DNA of 64,000 nucleotides. It comes from Bosea sp. Tri-49 (GTDB lineage: Bacteria; Pseudomonadota; Alphaproteobacteria; Rhizobiales; Beijerinckiaceae). A program made the position numbers and the translations under genes. Positions 50,299 to 60,742 of this stretch are shown in pieces. Under the pieces are notes generated by a model. It was not told where the DNA came from, ran no database searches, and saw only the letters and a program-made list of their open reading frames with translations. The stretch is from NCBI RefSeq assembly GCF_003952665.1, contig NZ_CP017946.1, forward strand, positions 1,240,001-1,304,000. Reading direction: 5' to 3'. Each line of letters opens with the position of its first letter. The first letter of the stretch is position 1.

Positions 50299-52017
50299 AT
50301 GGCAATCGAAGCGCATGTGCTTTTTGATGCGAGCTTGCCGAGCATCAAAGACATCAATGCCGAACTGAGATTGCTCGGCTTTCCCGTCAGGCTACAATAT
50401 GGACACGGCCCTCTCGCCGACCATGGCGGCTTCCTGCCTGCGACTCTGCGGCGCCAGCAATCCGGCTGCGAATTCGACGTTCGCAGCGGCTCCGATGCCG
50501 CCGGCGATCTAGAACCGCCGGGGGCTGCCAAGCCGTTCTCGTGCTGCGTCAGCCTGCGTTGGGCGAGCAATGAGGATGAGGCCATTGTTGGCCTATGCAT
50601 TGCGGCGGCCCTGGCCAAGCTCACGAAAGGTATCGTGCTCGAAGAAGGATCGGGTAAATGGCAGAACGCTGCCAAGGCCGTCGACTACGCCAGGCTGCAC
50701 CTCAAAGCGGCGGGCGTAAGGGACGGTCCAGCTAAACCGGGAACACGCCCGGCGGACATCAAGCGTTATCTAAAGACCCTTCTCGCTGAACGGGACGATC
50801 TCGTCCTCGTGGGCCGTCACCTGTTGATCCGGCCCGTCCATCACATTCTGCGGGGCGTATTGTTTGATCGCACAGGGGAACGGACGCGCTTCCGGATCTG
50901 GCCCTACCTCAACCCACTCTATGGACATCCTGATTCCACCGGTTGCCTGGAACCGATTCATGAGTCGCTCTGGGACGTCACGGCAGTGCATTTCATGCCG
51001 GTGCTGCACGATGCGCTGCTTCACGACGTGTTCGCCGATGTGGGAGCGGTCACCACGCTACCAAAGCTAGCCAGCCGGTTGAAGGCCGATCGGCAAAAGA
51101 TCAGCGCCTGCGTGATCGCTCTGGTGCTGTCGGGGCGGCACGAAACGGCCAGCACATTTTTGGATAGTATCGCGGTGCGCGACCCGACTTGGGATCCTTG
51201 GCTGGTCAAGGATCGACAATTCCTCGATCGCGATATCAAGGCCATCTGTGCCGAATTCCACGAGCGGGAGGAGCGAACCGTCCAGGCGCTGAAGATTGGT
51301 GCGATATGGGAGCCATCGCCCTTCCCAGCCGAGTTGCCTGAACACGAGCGTGAGGCCGCAACTGAACCGCAATTCCATGCGGGTCGATGGCCCGCGACGC
51401 CGGATGGCCTGTTGGCGCGGCTGCCCGAACAGCGCGGCGAGCTCAGGTTCAGCAAGGACTATATCTTTCGCCGTGCCCTTCCCCTCTTGCTGGAACCCAT
51501 CACGATCGAGGCTGGACGGCGGGCTTACCAGGCCAATGAACGGTTGATTGCGGCGCAACGTCTGCCTGACGGGAAGCTTCTGCTCAGCATTATGCGTCCT
51601 CAGCGCGCGCATCAGAGCTGGATCGACCAGGCATCGCCCCAGTTGGATCCTTTCTGGGTTGATACGCGCCTACTTCTCTATGGCAGCGAGCGCCTCGCTG
51701 AAATCTGGCTCAGCCGTCGATCATTGTCTGTGGAGCCACTTTCAATCCATTCGATCGAAATCCGGACGAAGGACCGCCGTCACAGCATCTGGCACTGCAA
51801 CTTCGAATATGAGCAGGCCTCTGGGACAGTGTTCGACTATCGCAGCGTAGCGAGACGCGGGGGCACGTCCGAGCTTTCGCCGGAGCTCTGTGCGGCACTC
51901 GTGCTCGACCATCCCGTGCCAGGCGCGCCGGACGATGTCCTGCACCGCACGCGACAGCTCATCGACGGCATGGGCTACGGCGAACTCGATCTCGATCTGC
52001 CATTCGAAAGATCCTGA
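50299..52017 (+). CDS. hypothetical protein, 572 aa
   Basis: I do not recognise this protein. It is soluble-looking, without signal peptide or membrane segments, and rich in Arg, Leu and Trp. The first 130 residues (VLFDASLPSIKDINAELRLL onward) resemble a separate alpha/beta domain; the middle has RFRIWPYLNPLYGHPDSTG; and the C-terminal half is helical and ends in GYGELDLDLPFERS. Codon usage is like that of the host. The ATG at 50299 (MAIEAHV) is preferred to the one at 50269, which adds an Ala-rich extension. It lies immediately upstream of kdp, 98 bases before the first small gene, but nothing ties it to potassium transport. Confidence 0.7.
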   Translation: MAIEAHVLFDASLPSIKDINAELRLLGFPVRLQYGHGPLADHGGFLPATLRRQQSGCEFDVRSGSDAAGDLEPPGAAKPFSCCVSLRWASNEDEAIVGLCIAAALAKLTKGIVLEEGSGKWQNAAKAVDYARLHLKAAGVRDGPAKPGTRPADIKRYLKTLLAERDDLVLVGRHLLIRPVHHILRGVLFDRTGERTRFRIWPYLNPLYGHPDSTGCLEPIHESLWDVTAVHFMPVLHDALLHDVFADVGAVTTLPKLASRLKADRQKISACVIALVLSGRHETASTFLDSIAVRDPTWDPWLVKDRQFLDRDIKAICAEFHEREERTVQALKIGAIWEPSPFPAELPEHEREAATEPQFHAGRWPATPDGLLARLPEQRGELRFSKDYIFRRALPLLLEPITIEAGRRAYQANERLIAAQRLPDGKLLLSIMRPQRAHQSWIDQASPQLDPFWVDTRLLLYGSERLAEIWLSRRSLSVEPLSIHSIEIRTKDRRHSIWHCNFEYEQASGTVFDYRSVARRGGTSELSPELCAALVLDHPVPGAPDDVLHRTRQLIDGMGYGELDLDLPFERS

Positions 52018-52115
52018 TCTTTATGCGGCCCTTATGCCTCCGCCTGCCCTTCCCGCTCGACCGCTTAGCAGGTGCGGCACCACATCACCCGTCTGAACCA
52101 GGCTGGAGATTTGTC

Positions 52116-52199
52116 ATGGCCGACATCGTCTTTCTCGCGCTCGGAGCCGGGGCCTTCGCGCTCTTCGGCTGGTACGCAGCGCTGCTGCGCAAGGTCTAA
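52116..52199 (+). CDS. single-helix microprotein upstream of kdpF, 27 aa
   Basis: MADIVFLALGAGAFALFGWY and a short basic end form one transmembrane helix. GGAG lies nine bases upstream of the ATG. I know similar tiny open frames just before kdpF in other alphaproteobacteria, so it is probably a real kdp-associated peptide. It resembles KdpF in size and topology and could be a second stabilising subunit or a leader peptide. Confidence 0.6.
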   Translation: MADIVFLALGAGAFALFGWYAALLRKV

Positions 52200-52204
52200 A
52201 CGCC

Positions 52205-52291
52205 ATGGGCCTGACCTTGCTCTATGCCGCCGCAGCCCTCGGGCTCGCAATTTACATGGTCGCCGCGCTGCTGCGCCCCGACCGCTTCTGA
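52205..52291 (+). CDS. kdpF: KdpF, small subunit of the potassium-transporting ATPase
   Basis: A 28-residue membrane peptide ending in ALLRPDRF, the typical KdpF ending, five bases after the preceding microprotein and 24 bases before kdpA. KdpF stabilises the KdpABC complex in the inner membrane. Confidence 0.85.
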   Translation: MGLTLLYAAAALGLAIYMVAALLRPDRF

Positions 52292-52315
52292 ACAACAAGA
52301 AAAAGGAGACCTCGC

Positions 52316-54025
52316 ATGGACTGGCGGGGCTGGGCAGAGATCGTTTTCACGATCGCAGTGACGGTGGCCGTAGGCTGGCCACTCGGCATCTACATGGCAC
52401 GTGTCTGGGCGGGTGAGCGCACGCCGCTCGACCTCGTGCTGAAGCCGGTCGAGACCGGCTTCTACGCCGCGCTCGGCGTCGACCGGAACAAGGGGCAGAA
52501 CTGGCTCGGCTATGCCGTGGCGGTGCTCGCCTTCAGCGCGGCCGGTTTCGTGCTGCTCTATGCCCTCCTGCGACTGCAAGGGCAGTTGCCGCTGAACCCG
52601 CAGGGCTTCGACGGCCTGTCGCCGCATCTCGCCTTCAACACGGCGGTCAGCTTCGTCACCAACACGAACTGGCAGTCCTATGGCGGCGAGACGACGATGA
52701 GCAGCCTCAGCCAGATGCTGGGCCTGACCGTCCAGAACTTCGTCTCGGCCGGCGCCGGCCTTGCCGTGGCTGCCGCCGTGGCGCGTGCCTTCGCCGCCGA
52801 TCGCGGCGAAACGCTCGGCAATTTCTGGGTCGATCTGACTCGCAGCACCCTTTACGTGCTGCTGCCGGTGTCGATCGTCACCGCGCTCGCGCTCGTCGCC
52901 GCTGGCGTGCCGCAGAGCCTCATCGCCAACGTCACCGCCAAGACGCTGGAGGGCGCCGACCAGATCATCGCGCTCTTCCCGGTCGCCAGCCAGGAGGCGA
53001 TCAAGCAGTGGGGCACCAATGGCGGTGGCCTGTTCAACGTCAACTCGGCGCATCCGCTCGAGAACCCGACGCCGCTGACCAATTTGATCGAAGTCGTCTC
53101 GCTGAACGCGCTCGCCTTCGGCACCGTCATTGCCTTCGGGCGTGTCGCCGGCGCCCGCAAGGAAGCGCGCGCCCTGCTCGCCGCCATGGTCATCCTGGTC
53201 GGCCTCGGCGCTGCCGCGATCTATTCCTCCGAGACTCTGACACCGCAGCCCGCGATGATCGCGGCCGGCATCACCGACGCGCCCGCCAATATGGAAGGCA
53301 AGGAGGTGCGCTTTGGCGCCGCCGCCTCGTCGATCTGGGCGGCGCAGACCACCGGTGCCTCGAACGGCTCGGTCAATGCGATGCACGGCTCGTTCATGCC
53401 GCTCGGCGGCGGCGTCGCGATGTTCCTGATGCAGCTCGGCGAGATCCTGCCGGGCGGTGTCGGCTCCGGCCTCTACGGCATGGTTGTGATGGCGCTGCTC
53501 GCCGTCTTCGTCGCCGGGCTGATGGTCGGGCGCACGCCGGAATATCTCGGCAAGAAGGTCGAAAGCCGCGAGATCAAGTTCGCCATGCTGGCGGTGCTGA
53601 TCCTGCCGCTCGCCATTCTCGGTTTCTCGGCGATCGCCGCCGTGCTGCCGGTCGCGCTTGAGGGCTTGCTGAACAAGGGTCCGCGCGGGCTCACCGAGAT
53701 CCTCTACGCCTACTCCTCAGCGGCGGGGAACAACGGTTCGGCCTATGCCGGCCTCACCGCCAATGCGCCCTGGTGGAACACGACGCTCGGCATCGCCATG
53801 CTGCTCGGCCGCTTCGCCTACATGATCCCGGTGATCGCCTTGGCGGGAGCCATCGCCGCCAAGCCGAAGCTGAAGCCGACCGCCGGCACGCTGCCGAGCG
53901 ACTCACCGCTCTTCGTCGGCCTGCTCATCGGCATCATCCTGATCCTGGGTGGCCTGCAATTCTTCCCCGCGCTCGCGCTCGGGCCGATCGTCGAGCACTT
54001 CCAAGTGCTTGCGGCCTCTCGCTGA
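52316..54025 (+). CDS. kdpA: potassium-transporting ATPase subunit A
   Basis: Potassium channel-like subunit of the high-affinity KdpFABC pump. The 569-residue product has about ten membrane segments and four selectivity-filter-type loops: [52 protein letters not shown] and [21 protein letters not shown] precedes the ATG. Length is normal. Confidence 0.96.
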   Translation: MDWRGWAEIVFTIAVTVAVGWPLGIYMARVWAGERTPLDLVLKPVETGFYAALGVDRNKGQNWLGYAVAVLAFSAAGFVLLYALLRLQGQLPLNPQGFDGLSPHLAFNTAVSFVTNTNWQSYGGETTMSSLSQMLGLTVQNFVSAGAGLAVAAAVARAFAADRGETLGNFWVDLTRSTLYVLLPVSIVTALALVAAGVPQSLIANVTAKTLEGADQIIALFPVASQEAIKQWGTNGGGLFNVNSAHPLENPTPLTNLIEVVSLNALAFGTVIAFGRVAGARKEARALLAAMVILVGLGAAAIYSSETLTPQPAMIAAGITDAPANMEGKEVRFGAAASSIWAAQTTGASNGSVNAMHGSFMPLGGGVAMFLMQLGEILPGGVGSGLYGMVVMALLAVFVAGLMVGRTPEYLGKKVESREIKFAMLAVLILPLAILGFSAIAAVLPVALEGLLNKGPRGLTEILYAYSSAAGNNGSAYAGLTANAPWWNTTLGIAMLLGRFAYMIPVIALAGAIAAKPKLKPTAGTLPSDSPLFVGLLIGIILILGGLQFFPALALGPIVEHFQVLAASR

Positions 54026-54046
54026 GCCGACAAAGGAACTCGTTCG

Positions 54047-56083
54047 ATGAGTGTCTCACTCGCCAAATCCAGCGCCTTCAACCAGGCCATCGTCCTGACG
54101 GCGTTGAAGAGCGCTGTCAGCAAGCTCGACCCGCGCAAGCTCACCGGTAACCCGGTTATCCTTGCGACCGAGGTGGTGGCTGCGCTCGCCACCGTCTCGG
54201 CCGTCGTCGCCATCGCCAATGGCCAGCCTGCGGCCTTCCCGATCCAGATCGCGATCTGGCTCTGGCTCACCGTGGTCTTCGCCAACTTCGCCGAGGCGAT
54301 CGCCGAAGGGCGTGGCAAGGCGGCGGCGGATTCGCTGCGCGCCACCCGCGTCACCACCAAGGCCAAGCTGATCATCGATGCCGAGCGCAATGCGATGATC
54401 CCGACGCCGGCTCATGAGCTCGCGCCGGACGACATCGTCCTGGTCGAGGCCGGTGACGTCATCCCCGCCGATGGCGAGATCATCGAAGGCGTCGCCTCGG
54501 TCAACGAGGCCGCGATCACCGGCGAATCCGCCCCGGTGATCCGCGAGAGCGGCGGTGACCGTTCCGCTGTCACCGGCGGCACCACGGTCGTCTCCGACTG
54601 GATCAAGGTCCGCGTGACCTCGCGGCCGGGCTCGTCCTTCCTCGATCGCATGATCGCGATGGTCGAGGGCGCCGACCGGCGCAAGACGCCGAACGAGCTG
54701 GCGCTCGCCGTGCTGCTCGCCGGGCTGACACTGGTCTTCCTGATCGCGGTCGTCACCCTGACCGGGCTTGGCGCCTTCTCGGGCGTCTCGCTCGATCCGA
54801 TGGTGCTGGGTGCGCTCTTCATCACGCTGATCCCGACCACGATCGGCGGCCTGCTCAGCGCCGTCGGCATCGCCGGCATGGACCGGTTGCTCAAGGTCAA
54901 CGTCCTCGCGACCTCAGGCAGGGCCGTCGAGGCCGCCGGCGACGTCGATACGTTGCTGCTCGACAAGACCGGCACGATCACCTTCGGCAACCGCATGGCG
55001 GTCGAGGTGATCCCGGTTCCCGGCGTGCGCCCGGATGCGGCGCTGCGCGCGGCGCTGATGGCCTCGCTCGCCGACGAGACGCCGGAAGGCCGCTCGATCG
55101 TCGAGCTTGCCCGCAATCAGGGCGTCACCGCCGAGGTTCCGGCGGGAGCGACCACGATCCCGTTCAGCGCCACCACCCGCCAATCGGGCCTCGACCTCGA
55201 CGGCAAATCCTGGCGCAAGGGCGCGGTCGACGCCGTGATCAAGACGCTCGATCTTGCCGACAGCCAGGTGCCGGCAGAGTTGCGCCAGGCGGTCGACGGC
55301 ATTGCCCGTTCGGGCGGCACGCCGCTCGCCGTCAGCGAGAACGGCTCCCTGGTCGGCGTCATCCACCTCAAGGATGTGGTCAAGCCGGGCGTCAAGGAGC
55401 GCTTCGCCGACCTGCGCCGCATGGGCGTGCGCACGGTGATGATCACCGGCGACAACCCGGTCACCGCGGCGGCGATCGCCTCTGAGGCCGGCGTCGACGA
55501 CTTCCTCGCCGAGGCGACACCGGAGGACAAGCTGCGCATCATCCGCACCGAGCAGGCCAAGGGCCGCCTCGTCGCCATGTGCGGCGACGGCGCCAACGAC
55601 GCCCCCGCTCTCGCCCAGGCCGATGTCGGCGTCGCCATGCAGACCGGCGCGCAGGCGGCGCGCGAGGCCGGCAACATGGTCGATCTCGACAGCGACCCGA
55701 CCAAGGTTCTGGAGATCGTCGAGGTCGGCAAGCAATTGCTGATCACCCGCGGCGCGCTCACCACCTTCTCGATCGCCAACGATGTCGCGAAGTACTTTGC
55801 CATCATCCCGGCGCTCTTCGTCGTCTCGCTGCCGGCTCTCGGTGCGCTCAACATCATGGGTCTGTCGAGCCCGCAGAGCGCGATCCTCTCGGCAGTGATC
55901 TTCAATGCGCTAGTGATCGTCGCGCTGATCCCGCTGGCACTGCGCGGCGTGCGCTACCGGGCGATCGGCGCGGCCAAGCTGCTCTCGCGCAACCTGACCC
56001 TCTACGGCATCGGGGGGCTGATCGCGCCCTTCGTCGGCATCAAGCTGATCGATCTCATCGTCTCGGCCCTCGGGCTCGCCTGA
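54047..56083 (+). CDS. kdpB: potassium-transporting ATPase subunit B
   Basis: P-type ATPase catalytic subunit. The phosphorylated aspartate lies in [13 protein letters not shown] at about residue 307, TGES (ITGESAPV) is in the actuator domain, and [20 protein letters not shown] is the hinge motif. Serine in the EAITGES loop may allow the known inhibitory phosphorylation. It starts 21 bases after kdpA. Confidence 0.96.
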   Translation: MSVSLAKSSAFNQAIVLTALKSAVSKLDPRKLTGNPVILATEVVAALATVSAVVAIANGQPAAFPIQIAIWLWLTVVFANFAEAIAEGRGKAAADSLRATRVTTKAKLIIDAERNAMIPTPAHELAPDDIVLVEAGDVIPADGEIIEGVASVNEAAITGESAPVIRESGGDRSAVTGGTTVVSDWIKVRVTSRPGSSFLDRMIAMVEGADRRKTPNELALAVLLAGLTLVFLIAVVTLTGLGAFSGVSLDPMVLGALFITLIPTTIGGLLSAVGIAGMDRLLKVNVLATSGRAVEAAGDVDTLLLDKTGTITFGNRMAVEVIPVPGVRPDAALRAALMASLADETPEGRSIVELARNQGVTAEVPAGATTIPFSATTRQSGLDLDGKSWRKGAVDAVIKTLDLADSQVPAELRQAVDGIARSGGTPLAVSENGSLVGVIHLKDVVKPGVKERFADLRRMGVRTVMITGDNPVTAAAIASEAGVDDFLAEATPEDKLRIIRTEQAKGRLVAMCGDGANDAPALAQADVGVAMQTGAQAAREAGNMVDLDSDPTKVLEIVEVGKQLLITRGALTTFSIANDVAKYFAIIPALFVVSLPALGALNIMGLSSPQSAILSAVIFNALVIVALIPLALRGVRYRAIGAAKLLSRNLTLYGIGGLIAPFVGIKLIDLIVSALGLA

Positions 56084-56105
56084 AGGCTTGAACAGGACAC
56101 ATGTC

Positions 56106-56687
56106 ATGATCGCCAATCTTCGCCCCGCCATCGTCTCGATGGCCCTCTTCAGCCTCCTGCTCGGCCTCGCCTATCCGCTTGGCGTCACCGGGCTGGCGCA
56201 GGCCTTGTTCCCTGCCCAGGCTGGCGGCTCGCTGATCCGCAATGCCTCCGGCGACATCGTCGGCTCGCGCTGGATCGGGCAGAACTTCAAGGACGAGGCC
56301 TATCTGCGTCCCCGCCCCTCGGCTGCCGGCAAGGACGGCTACGATGCCGCCGGTTCCTCCGGCTCCAATCTCGGGCCGCTGAACGAGGATCTCGCCGCCC
56401 GCATCAAGACCGACGCCGAGGCGCTGCGCGCCGAGAGCCCGGCGCCGATTCCGGTCGACGCCGTCACCACCTCCGGCTCGGGGCTCGACCCGCATGTCTC
56501 GCCGGCCAATGCGGCGCGGCAGGTGGCGCGCATCGCCGCTGCCCGCAAGGCTCAGCCGAACGAGGTTCTGGCTGTGATCGCCGCCAACACCGAAGGCTCG
56601 ACCTTCGGCCTGCTCGGTGAGCCGCGCGTCAATGTGCTCGCCGTCAATTTGGCACTCGACGTGCGCTGGCCGCGGCCGCAACGTTAG
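56106..56687 (+). CDS. kdpC: potassium-transporting ATPase subunit C
   Basis: Membrane-anchored periplasmic subunit. One N-terminal helix (VSMALFSLLLGLAYPLGVTG), then SRWIGQNFKDEAYLRPRPSA and GLDPHVSPANAARQVARIA, the family signatures. The ATG at 56106 is chosen over the GTG-type frame start at 56088. Length (193) is normal. Confidence 0.95.
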   Translation: MIANLRPAIVSMALFSLLLGLAYPLGVTGLAQALFPAQAGGSLIRNASGDIVGSRWIGQNFKDEAYLRPRPSAAGKDGYDAAGSSGSNLGPLNEDLAARIKTDAEALRAESPAPIPVDAVTTSGSGLDPHVSPANAARQVARIAAARKAQPNEVLAVIAANTEGSTFGLLGEPRVNVLAVNLALDVRWPRPQR

Positions 56688-56692
56688 GATCG

Positions 56693-59413
56693 ATGGCGAA
56701 CGACGAATCCCAGTTCCGCGAGGCAGGGCGGCCCGACCCCGACGCCCTGCTTGCTTCAGCCGGCCGCGGCAAGCGCGGCCGGCTGAAGATATTTCTCGGC
56801 ATGGCGCCAGGCGTCGGCAAGACCTACGAGATGCTGACCCAGGCGCGGCGCGCCCAGGACGAGCATGGCGAGGTGCTCGTCGGCGTGGTCGAGACACATG
56901 GACGCCAGGAGACGGAAGCCCTGCTCGATGGGCTCGAGGTGATGGCGCGCCGGCCGCTCGAGCATCGTGGCCGGCTGATGATGGAGTTCGACCTCGATGC
57001 CGCGCTCGCGCTGAAGCCGAAGCTGCTGCTGGTCGACGAGTATGCCCACTCCAACGCGCCGGGCAGCCGCCATCCCAAGCGCTGGCAGGATGTCGCGGAA
57101 CTGCTTGATTCCGGCATCGACGTCTGGACCACGCTGAACGTCCAGCACCTCGAAAGCCTGGTCGACGTGGTCTGGAAGATTACCGGAGTGCGCCAGCGCG
57201 AGACTGTGCCGGACAGTGCGCTGAGCCGCGCCGACGAGATCGAGCTGATCGACATCACGCCGACCGAACTCCGCCAGCGCATGGAGGAAGGCAAGGTCTA
57301 CGTTCCCGAGACGGCGCGGCTTGCCGCCGGCAATTTCTTCAAGCCGGAGAACCTGACGGCGTTGCGTGAACTGGCGCTGCGGCGCGCGGCCCAGACGGTC
57401 GACGACCAGCTCAGCCAGGCGATGAAGCGCGCCGGCGTCGAGGGGCCCTGGGCGGCGGGCGAGCGCATCCTCGTGCTGATCGGTCCCGATGCCATGGCCG
57501 GCTCGCTGGTCCGGGCCGGGCGGCGGCTCTCCGACATGATGATGGACGCGCCGTGGACGGTCGCCCATGTCGAACGCCCAAACCGGGCGGAAGCGGATTC
57601 CGGCCGCGGTGCGCACCTAGCCGAGGCGCTGAGGCTGGCCGAGCAACTGGGCGGCGCCAGCGTCGTGCTGAACGGCGACGATCTCGTTGGCGCCGTGCTC
57701 GACTATGCTCGCCGGAACAACGTCACCCAGATCGTCGTCGGCAAGTCGCACCGCAAGGGCTGGCGCGCCTGGTTCCGCCCCTCTCTTGCCCCCGAGCTAC
57801 TGAAGGCGCAGAACGGCGCGGCACTGCACATCATCACCGAGGTCACTAGCGGGCCGGTGCAGCAGATCGTGAGTGCGCCGCGCGCCCGGTTCAACTGGCT
57901 CGCCCATCTCGGCGCGATCGCGATGGTCGGGGTCGTGATCGGCCTGGCGGAGCTGATCGACAAGCGGGTCGAGAACGTCAATCTCGCCATGCTGTTTCTG
58001 GTCAGCGTGCTTGGCGCCGGCCTCGCTTTCGGCTTGTGGCCGGCAGTGACGGCGGCGGCGCTCGCTGCCTTCGCCTATAACTTCTTCTTCCTCGAGCCGC
58101 GCCTCTCCTTCTGGATCGGCCATCCCGGAGACGTGCTGACCTTCCTCGTCTTCTTCGCCGTCGCGCTGACGACTGGTGGCCTGACCGGGCGGATTCGCGA
58201 CCAGGCCAGGGCGACGGCGCGGCGTGCATCGGCGATCACCGCCTTGCTCGCCGCCAGCCGCCGGCTCTCGGCGGCGGCGCGGCGCGAGGGTGTCGCCTCG
58301 ATCCTCGCCGAACAGGTCTCGGCCGCGACCTCCGGCAAGATCGTCGTGCTGCTGCCGGTCGATGGCGAGATCATGCCGGTCGCCGGCGCGCCCGAGCTCG
58401 AAGCGCTCTCGACAGCTGACATGACGGCGGCGCGCTGGACCTGGAACCGCGGCGAGCCGGCCGGGGCCGGCACTGGAACCTTGCCGAACGTGGCCTGGAC
58501 CTTCCGGCCGCTGCAGGGCGTGCGGGCACGCTCCGGTGTGGTCGGATTCGAGCCAAAGGCTCTGGCAACGGCCGAGAATGCCCGCTTCGCATTGGCGCTG
58601 CTCGACCAGGGTGCGATCGCGGTCGAGCGGGCCGAGCTTGCTGCGGCCGCGGTCGACGCCGAGGCACTGCGCCGTAGCGACCGCCTGCGCTCGGCGCTGC
58701 TCAATTCGGTCAGCCACGATCTGCGCACACCGCTCGCCACCGTGCTCGGCTCGGCGACGACGCTGATCGACTATGGCGAGGGCATGCGGCCGGCCGTGCG
58801 CGACGACCTGCTGCTCTCGATCCGCGAGGAGGCGGAACGCCTGAACCGCTATGTCGGCGACCTGCTCGACATGACCAGGCTCGAAGGCGGGGCGCTGGTG
58901 GCGCGGCACGACTGGATCGATGTGCGCGACGTGATCGCAGCGGCGCTTTCGCGTGTCTCGCGTCGGCTCGGCCAGCGGCGGGTCCATCGAGACTTTCCGG
59001 CCGAACTGTCCCTGGTCCGAGCCGATCCGGGGCTGCTTGAGCAGGTGCTGGTCAATATCCTCGAGAACGCCATCGCCTATAGCGAGGACGGTGCGCTGAT
59101 CGAGGCGGCGGCCTATGAGGATCGCGGCAATGTCGTGATCTCGATCGAGGACGAGGGCCGCGGCATCCCGACCGCCGAGCTGGAGCGCGTCTTCGAGAAG
59201 TTCCGCCGGCTGGAGGAATCGATCGATCGCGGTGGCGAGCGCGGCAAAGGCGCGGGCCTGGGCCTCGCCATCGCCAAGGGTTTCGTCGAGGCCATGGGCG
59301 GGCGCATCGCCGCCGCCAGCCCGATCCATGACCGCCCGGACGGCAGCAAGGGCGGCACCCGTATCCTGATCAGCCTGCGCAAGGACGTCGCGGGCGGAGA
59401 ACCCAAGTCATGA
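56693..59413 (+). CDS. kdpD: osmosensitive potassium sensor histidine kinase KdpD
   Basis: Senses low potassium and controls kdp transcription. Order of domains: N-terminal KdpD domain with a P-loop (GMAPGVGKTYEMLTQA, about residues 35-50), universal stress protein-like domain to about 370, four membrane helices at about 400-500, GAF-like domain, and a histidine kinase with His in SVSHDLRTPLATV and ATPase boxes ILENAIAYSEDG and DEGRGIPTAELERVFEKF. Length 906 is standard. It is four bases overlapped with kdpE. Confidence 0.96.
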   Translation: MANDESQFREAGRPDPDALLASAGRGKRGRLKIFLGMAPGVGKTYEMLTQARRAQDEHGEVLVGVVETHGRQETEALLDGLEVMARRPLEHRGRLMMEFDLDAALALKPKLLLVDEYAHSNAPGSRHPKRWQDVAELLDSGIDVWTTLNVQHLESLVDVVWKITGVRQRETVPDSALSRADEIELIDITPTELRQRMEEGKVYVPETARLAAGNFFKPENLTALRELALRRAAQTVDDQLSQAMKRAGVEGPWAAGERILVLIGPDAMAGSLVRAGRRLSDMMMDAPWTVAHVERPNRAEADSGRGAHLAEALRLAEQLGGASVVLNGDDLVGAVLDYARRNNVTQIVVGKSHRKGWRAWFRPSLAPELLKAQNGAALHIITEVTSGPVQQIVSAPRARFNWLAHLGAIAMVGVVIGLAELIDKRVENVNLAMLFLVSVLGAGLAFGLWPAVTAAALAAFAYNFFFLEPRLSFWIGHPGDVLTFLVFFAVALTTGGLTGRIRDQARATARRASAITALLAASRRLSAAARREGVASILAEQVSAATSGKIVVLLPVDGEIMPVAGAPELEALSTADMTAARWTWNRGEPAGAGTGTLPNVAWTFRPLQGVRARSGVVGFEPKALATAENARFALALLDQGAIAVERAELAAAAVDAEALRRSDRLRSALLNSVSHDLRTPLATVLGSATTLIDYGEGMRPAVRDDLLLSIREEAERLNRYVGDLLDMTRLEGGALVARHDWIDVRDVIAAALSRVSRRLGQRRVHRDFPAELSLVRADPGLLEQVLVNILENAIAYSEDGALIEAAAYEDRGNVVISIEDEGRGIPTAELERVFEKFRRLEESIDRGGERGKGAGLGLAIAKGFVEAMGGRIAAASPIHDRPDGSKGGTRILISLRKDVAGGEPKS

Positions 59414-60105
59414 CCGCCTTTCGCCCCCGCATCCTCGTCATCGACGACGAGCCGCAGATCCACCGTTTCCTCGGCCCGGCGCTCGACGCGGCCGGCTATG
59501 AGCCGATCCGGGCCGACGACGCCACCACCGGCCTGCGCGAGATCGCCCGCAAGCCGCCCGACGCCGTCGTGCTCGACCTCGGCCTGCCCGACATGGACGG
59601 CAAGGAGGCGCTCGCCAAGGCGCGGGCCTTCTATGACGGGCCGGTGATCATCCTCTCGGCCCGCGACCGCGAGACCGAGAAGATCGACGCGCTCGACGCC
59701 GGCGCCGACGACTATGTCGAAAAGCCTTTCGGCGTCGGCGAATTGCTGGCGCGCCTGCGTGTCGCGCTGCGCCACCGTCTCGAACGCCAGGGCTCCGAAC
59801 CGGCACTGCAGGTCGGCGATGTCGAGATCGACCTGGTCAACCGCCGGATCAGCAAGGCGGGCGTTCCGGTGAAGCTCTCGCCCAAGGAATACGACCTGCT
59901 CGCCAGCCTGGCCGGTGGGAATGGTCGGGTGCTGACCCATAAGCAGATCCTCACGGCCGTGTGGGGACCAGCGCATGAGCACGACGTGCAGTATTTGCGC
60001 GTCTTCGTCGGCCAGCTCAGGCAGAAGCTCGAGGACGATCCGGCCGAGCCTAAACTGATCGAGACTGAGCCGGGTGTGGGCTATCGGCTGGGCGGGTTGG
60101 TCTGA
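59410..60105 (+). CDS. kdpE: response regulator KdpE
   Basis: OmpR-type regulator activated by KdpD. The receiver domain has DDEPQ, the phosphorylated Asp in VVLDLGLPDMDG, and K in YVEKPF; the C-terminal winged helix ends in LIETEPGVGYRLGG. Start overlaps the kdpD stop (ATGA). It most likely activates the promoter upstream of the first small kdp gene, although I could not find a clear KdpE site there. Confidence 0.95.
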   Translation: MTAFRPRILVIDDEPQIHRFLGPALDAAGYEPIRADDATTGLREIARKPPDAVVLDLGLPDMDGKEALAKARAFYDGPVIILSARDRETEKIDALDAGADDYVEKPFGVGELLARLRVALRHRLERQGSEPALQVGDVEIDLVNRRISKAGVPVKLSPKEYDLLASLAGGNGRVLTHKQILTAVWGPAHEHDVQYLRVFVGQLRQKLEDDPAEPKLIETEPGVGYRLGGLV

Positions 60106-60107
60106 AG

Positions 60108-60569
60108 ATGGTGATGCGGCACCTGGCGGTTGGATTGGTGGTTTTCCTCGGCGCGGTCAGCCAGGCTGCCGCCGAATGGAAGCCAAGCATCTTCGACGGC
60201 GAGAGCAAGCGGGCGATCCAAGGCTGCGCGGCGAAATCTACCGATGATTCATGGTCCTGCGCCTTCATCCGCTGCGAGCCTGACAAGCAGCTCGGCCTTT
60301 ATCTCGATGTTCCCGGCATTCTTTCGGAAGGGCCGATCACCCTTGCCGTCGATGGGCGCGACTTTGCACTTCGGCTTCAGGACACCTCGGGTCCGTTCGG
60401 CGGCGCCTATCGCGTTTTCGGCGCCGATGCCGAGATGTTCGCTGCCTTTCCTACGGGTCGTGTGCTGCGTATCCGCCAGGAGGGCATCAAGAAGGGGTAT
60501 GACGTGATCCCGCTCGCCGGCCTCGGTCCGGCGCTGCGGCGGCTGAGCCAGTCCTGCAAGCCGCGCTGA
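60108..60569 (+). CDS. secreted hypothetical protein, 153 aa
   Basis: A Sec signal peptide (HLAVGLVVFLGAVSQAAAEW) leads to a small domain with four cysteines (GCAAKSTDDSWSC, IRCEPDKQ and the end SQSCKPR) that probably form two disulfides in the periplasm. GRVLRIRQEGIKKGYDVIPLAG is a segment I have seen in unnamed alphaproteobacterial proteins. It starts two bases after kdpE stops and may be carried on the kdp transcript, but nothing suggests a function in potassium uptake. Confidence 0.72.
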   Translation: MVMRHLAVGLVVFLGAVSQAAAEWKPSIFDGESKRAIQGCAAKSTDDSWSCAFIRCEPDKQLGLYLDVPGILSEGPITLAVDGRDFALRLQDTSGPFGGAYRVFGADAEMFAAFPTGRVLRIRQEGIKKGYDVIPLAGLGPALRRLSQSCKPR

Positions 60570-60708
60570 GGCTCCGCAGGAGAAAATGCTTCCTCGGATA
60601 TCCGCGGCCGAACCGCCATGAAGAGAGATTTCCTCTTTTGGAGCGGGAATAAGAAAAATCACACTACCTGACGTGAATTGATGCTTAGAGGCCGCTGCCT
60701 TATGTAAA

Positions 60709-60728
60709 ACGTTCGGAATAGCGAACGT
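60709..60728. promoter_or_regulatory. operator-like palindrome upstream of the sulfite reductase operon
   Basis: ACGTTCGGAATAGCGAACGT is a perfect inverted repeat with seven-base arms and a six-base spacer, 14 bases before the first start codon. A compact high-symmetry site so close to the start suggests a repressor. Which regulator binds it is not shown by the sequence. Confidence 0.62.
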
Positions 60729-60742
60729 AGCGAGCATCATAC

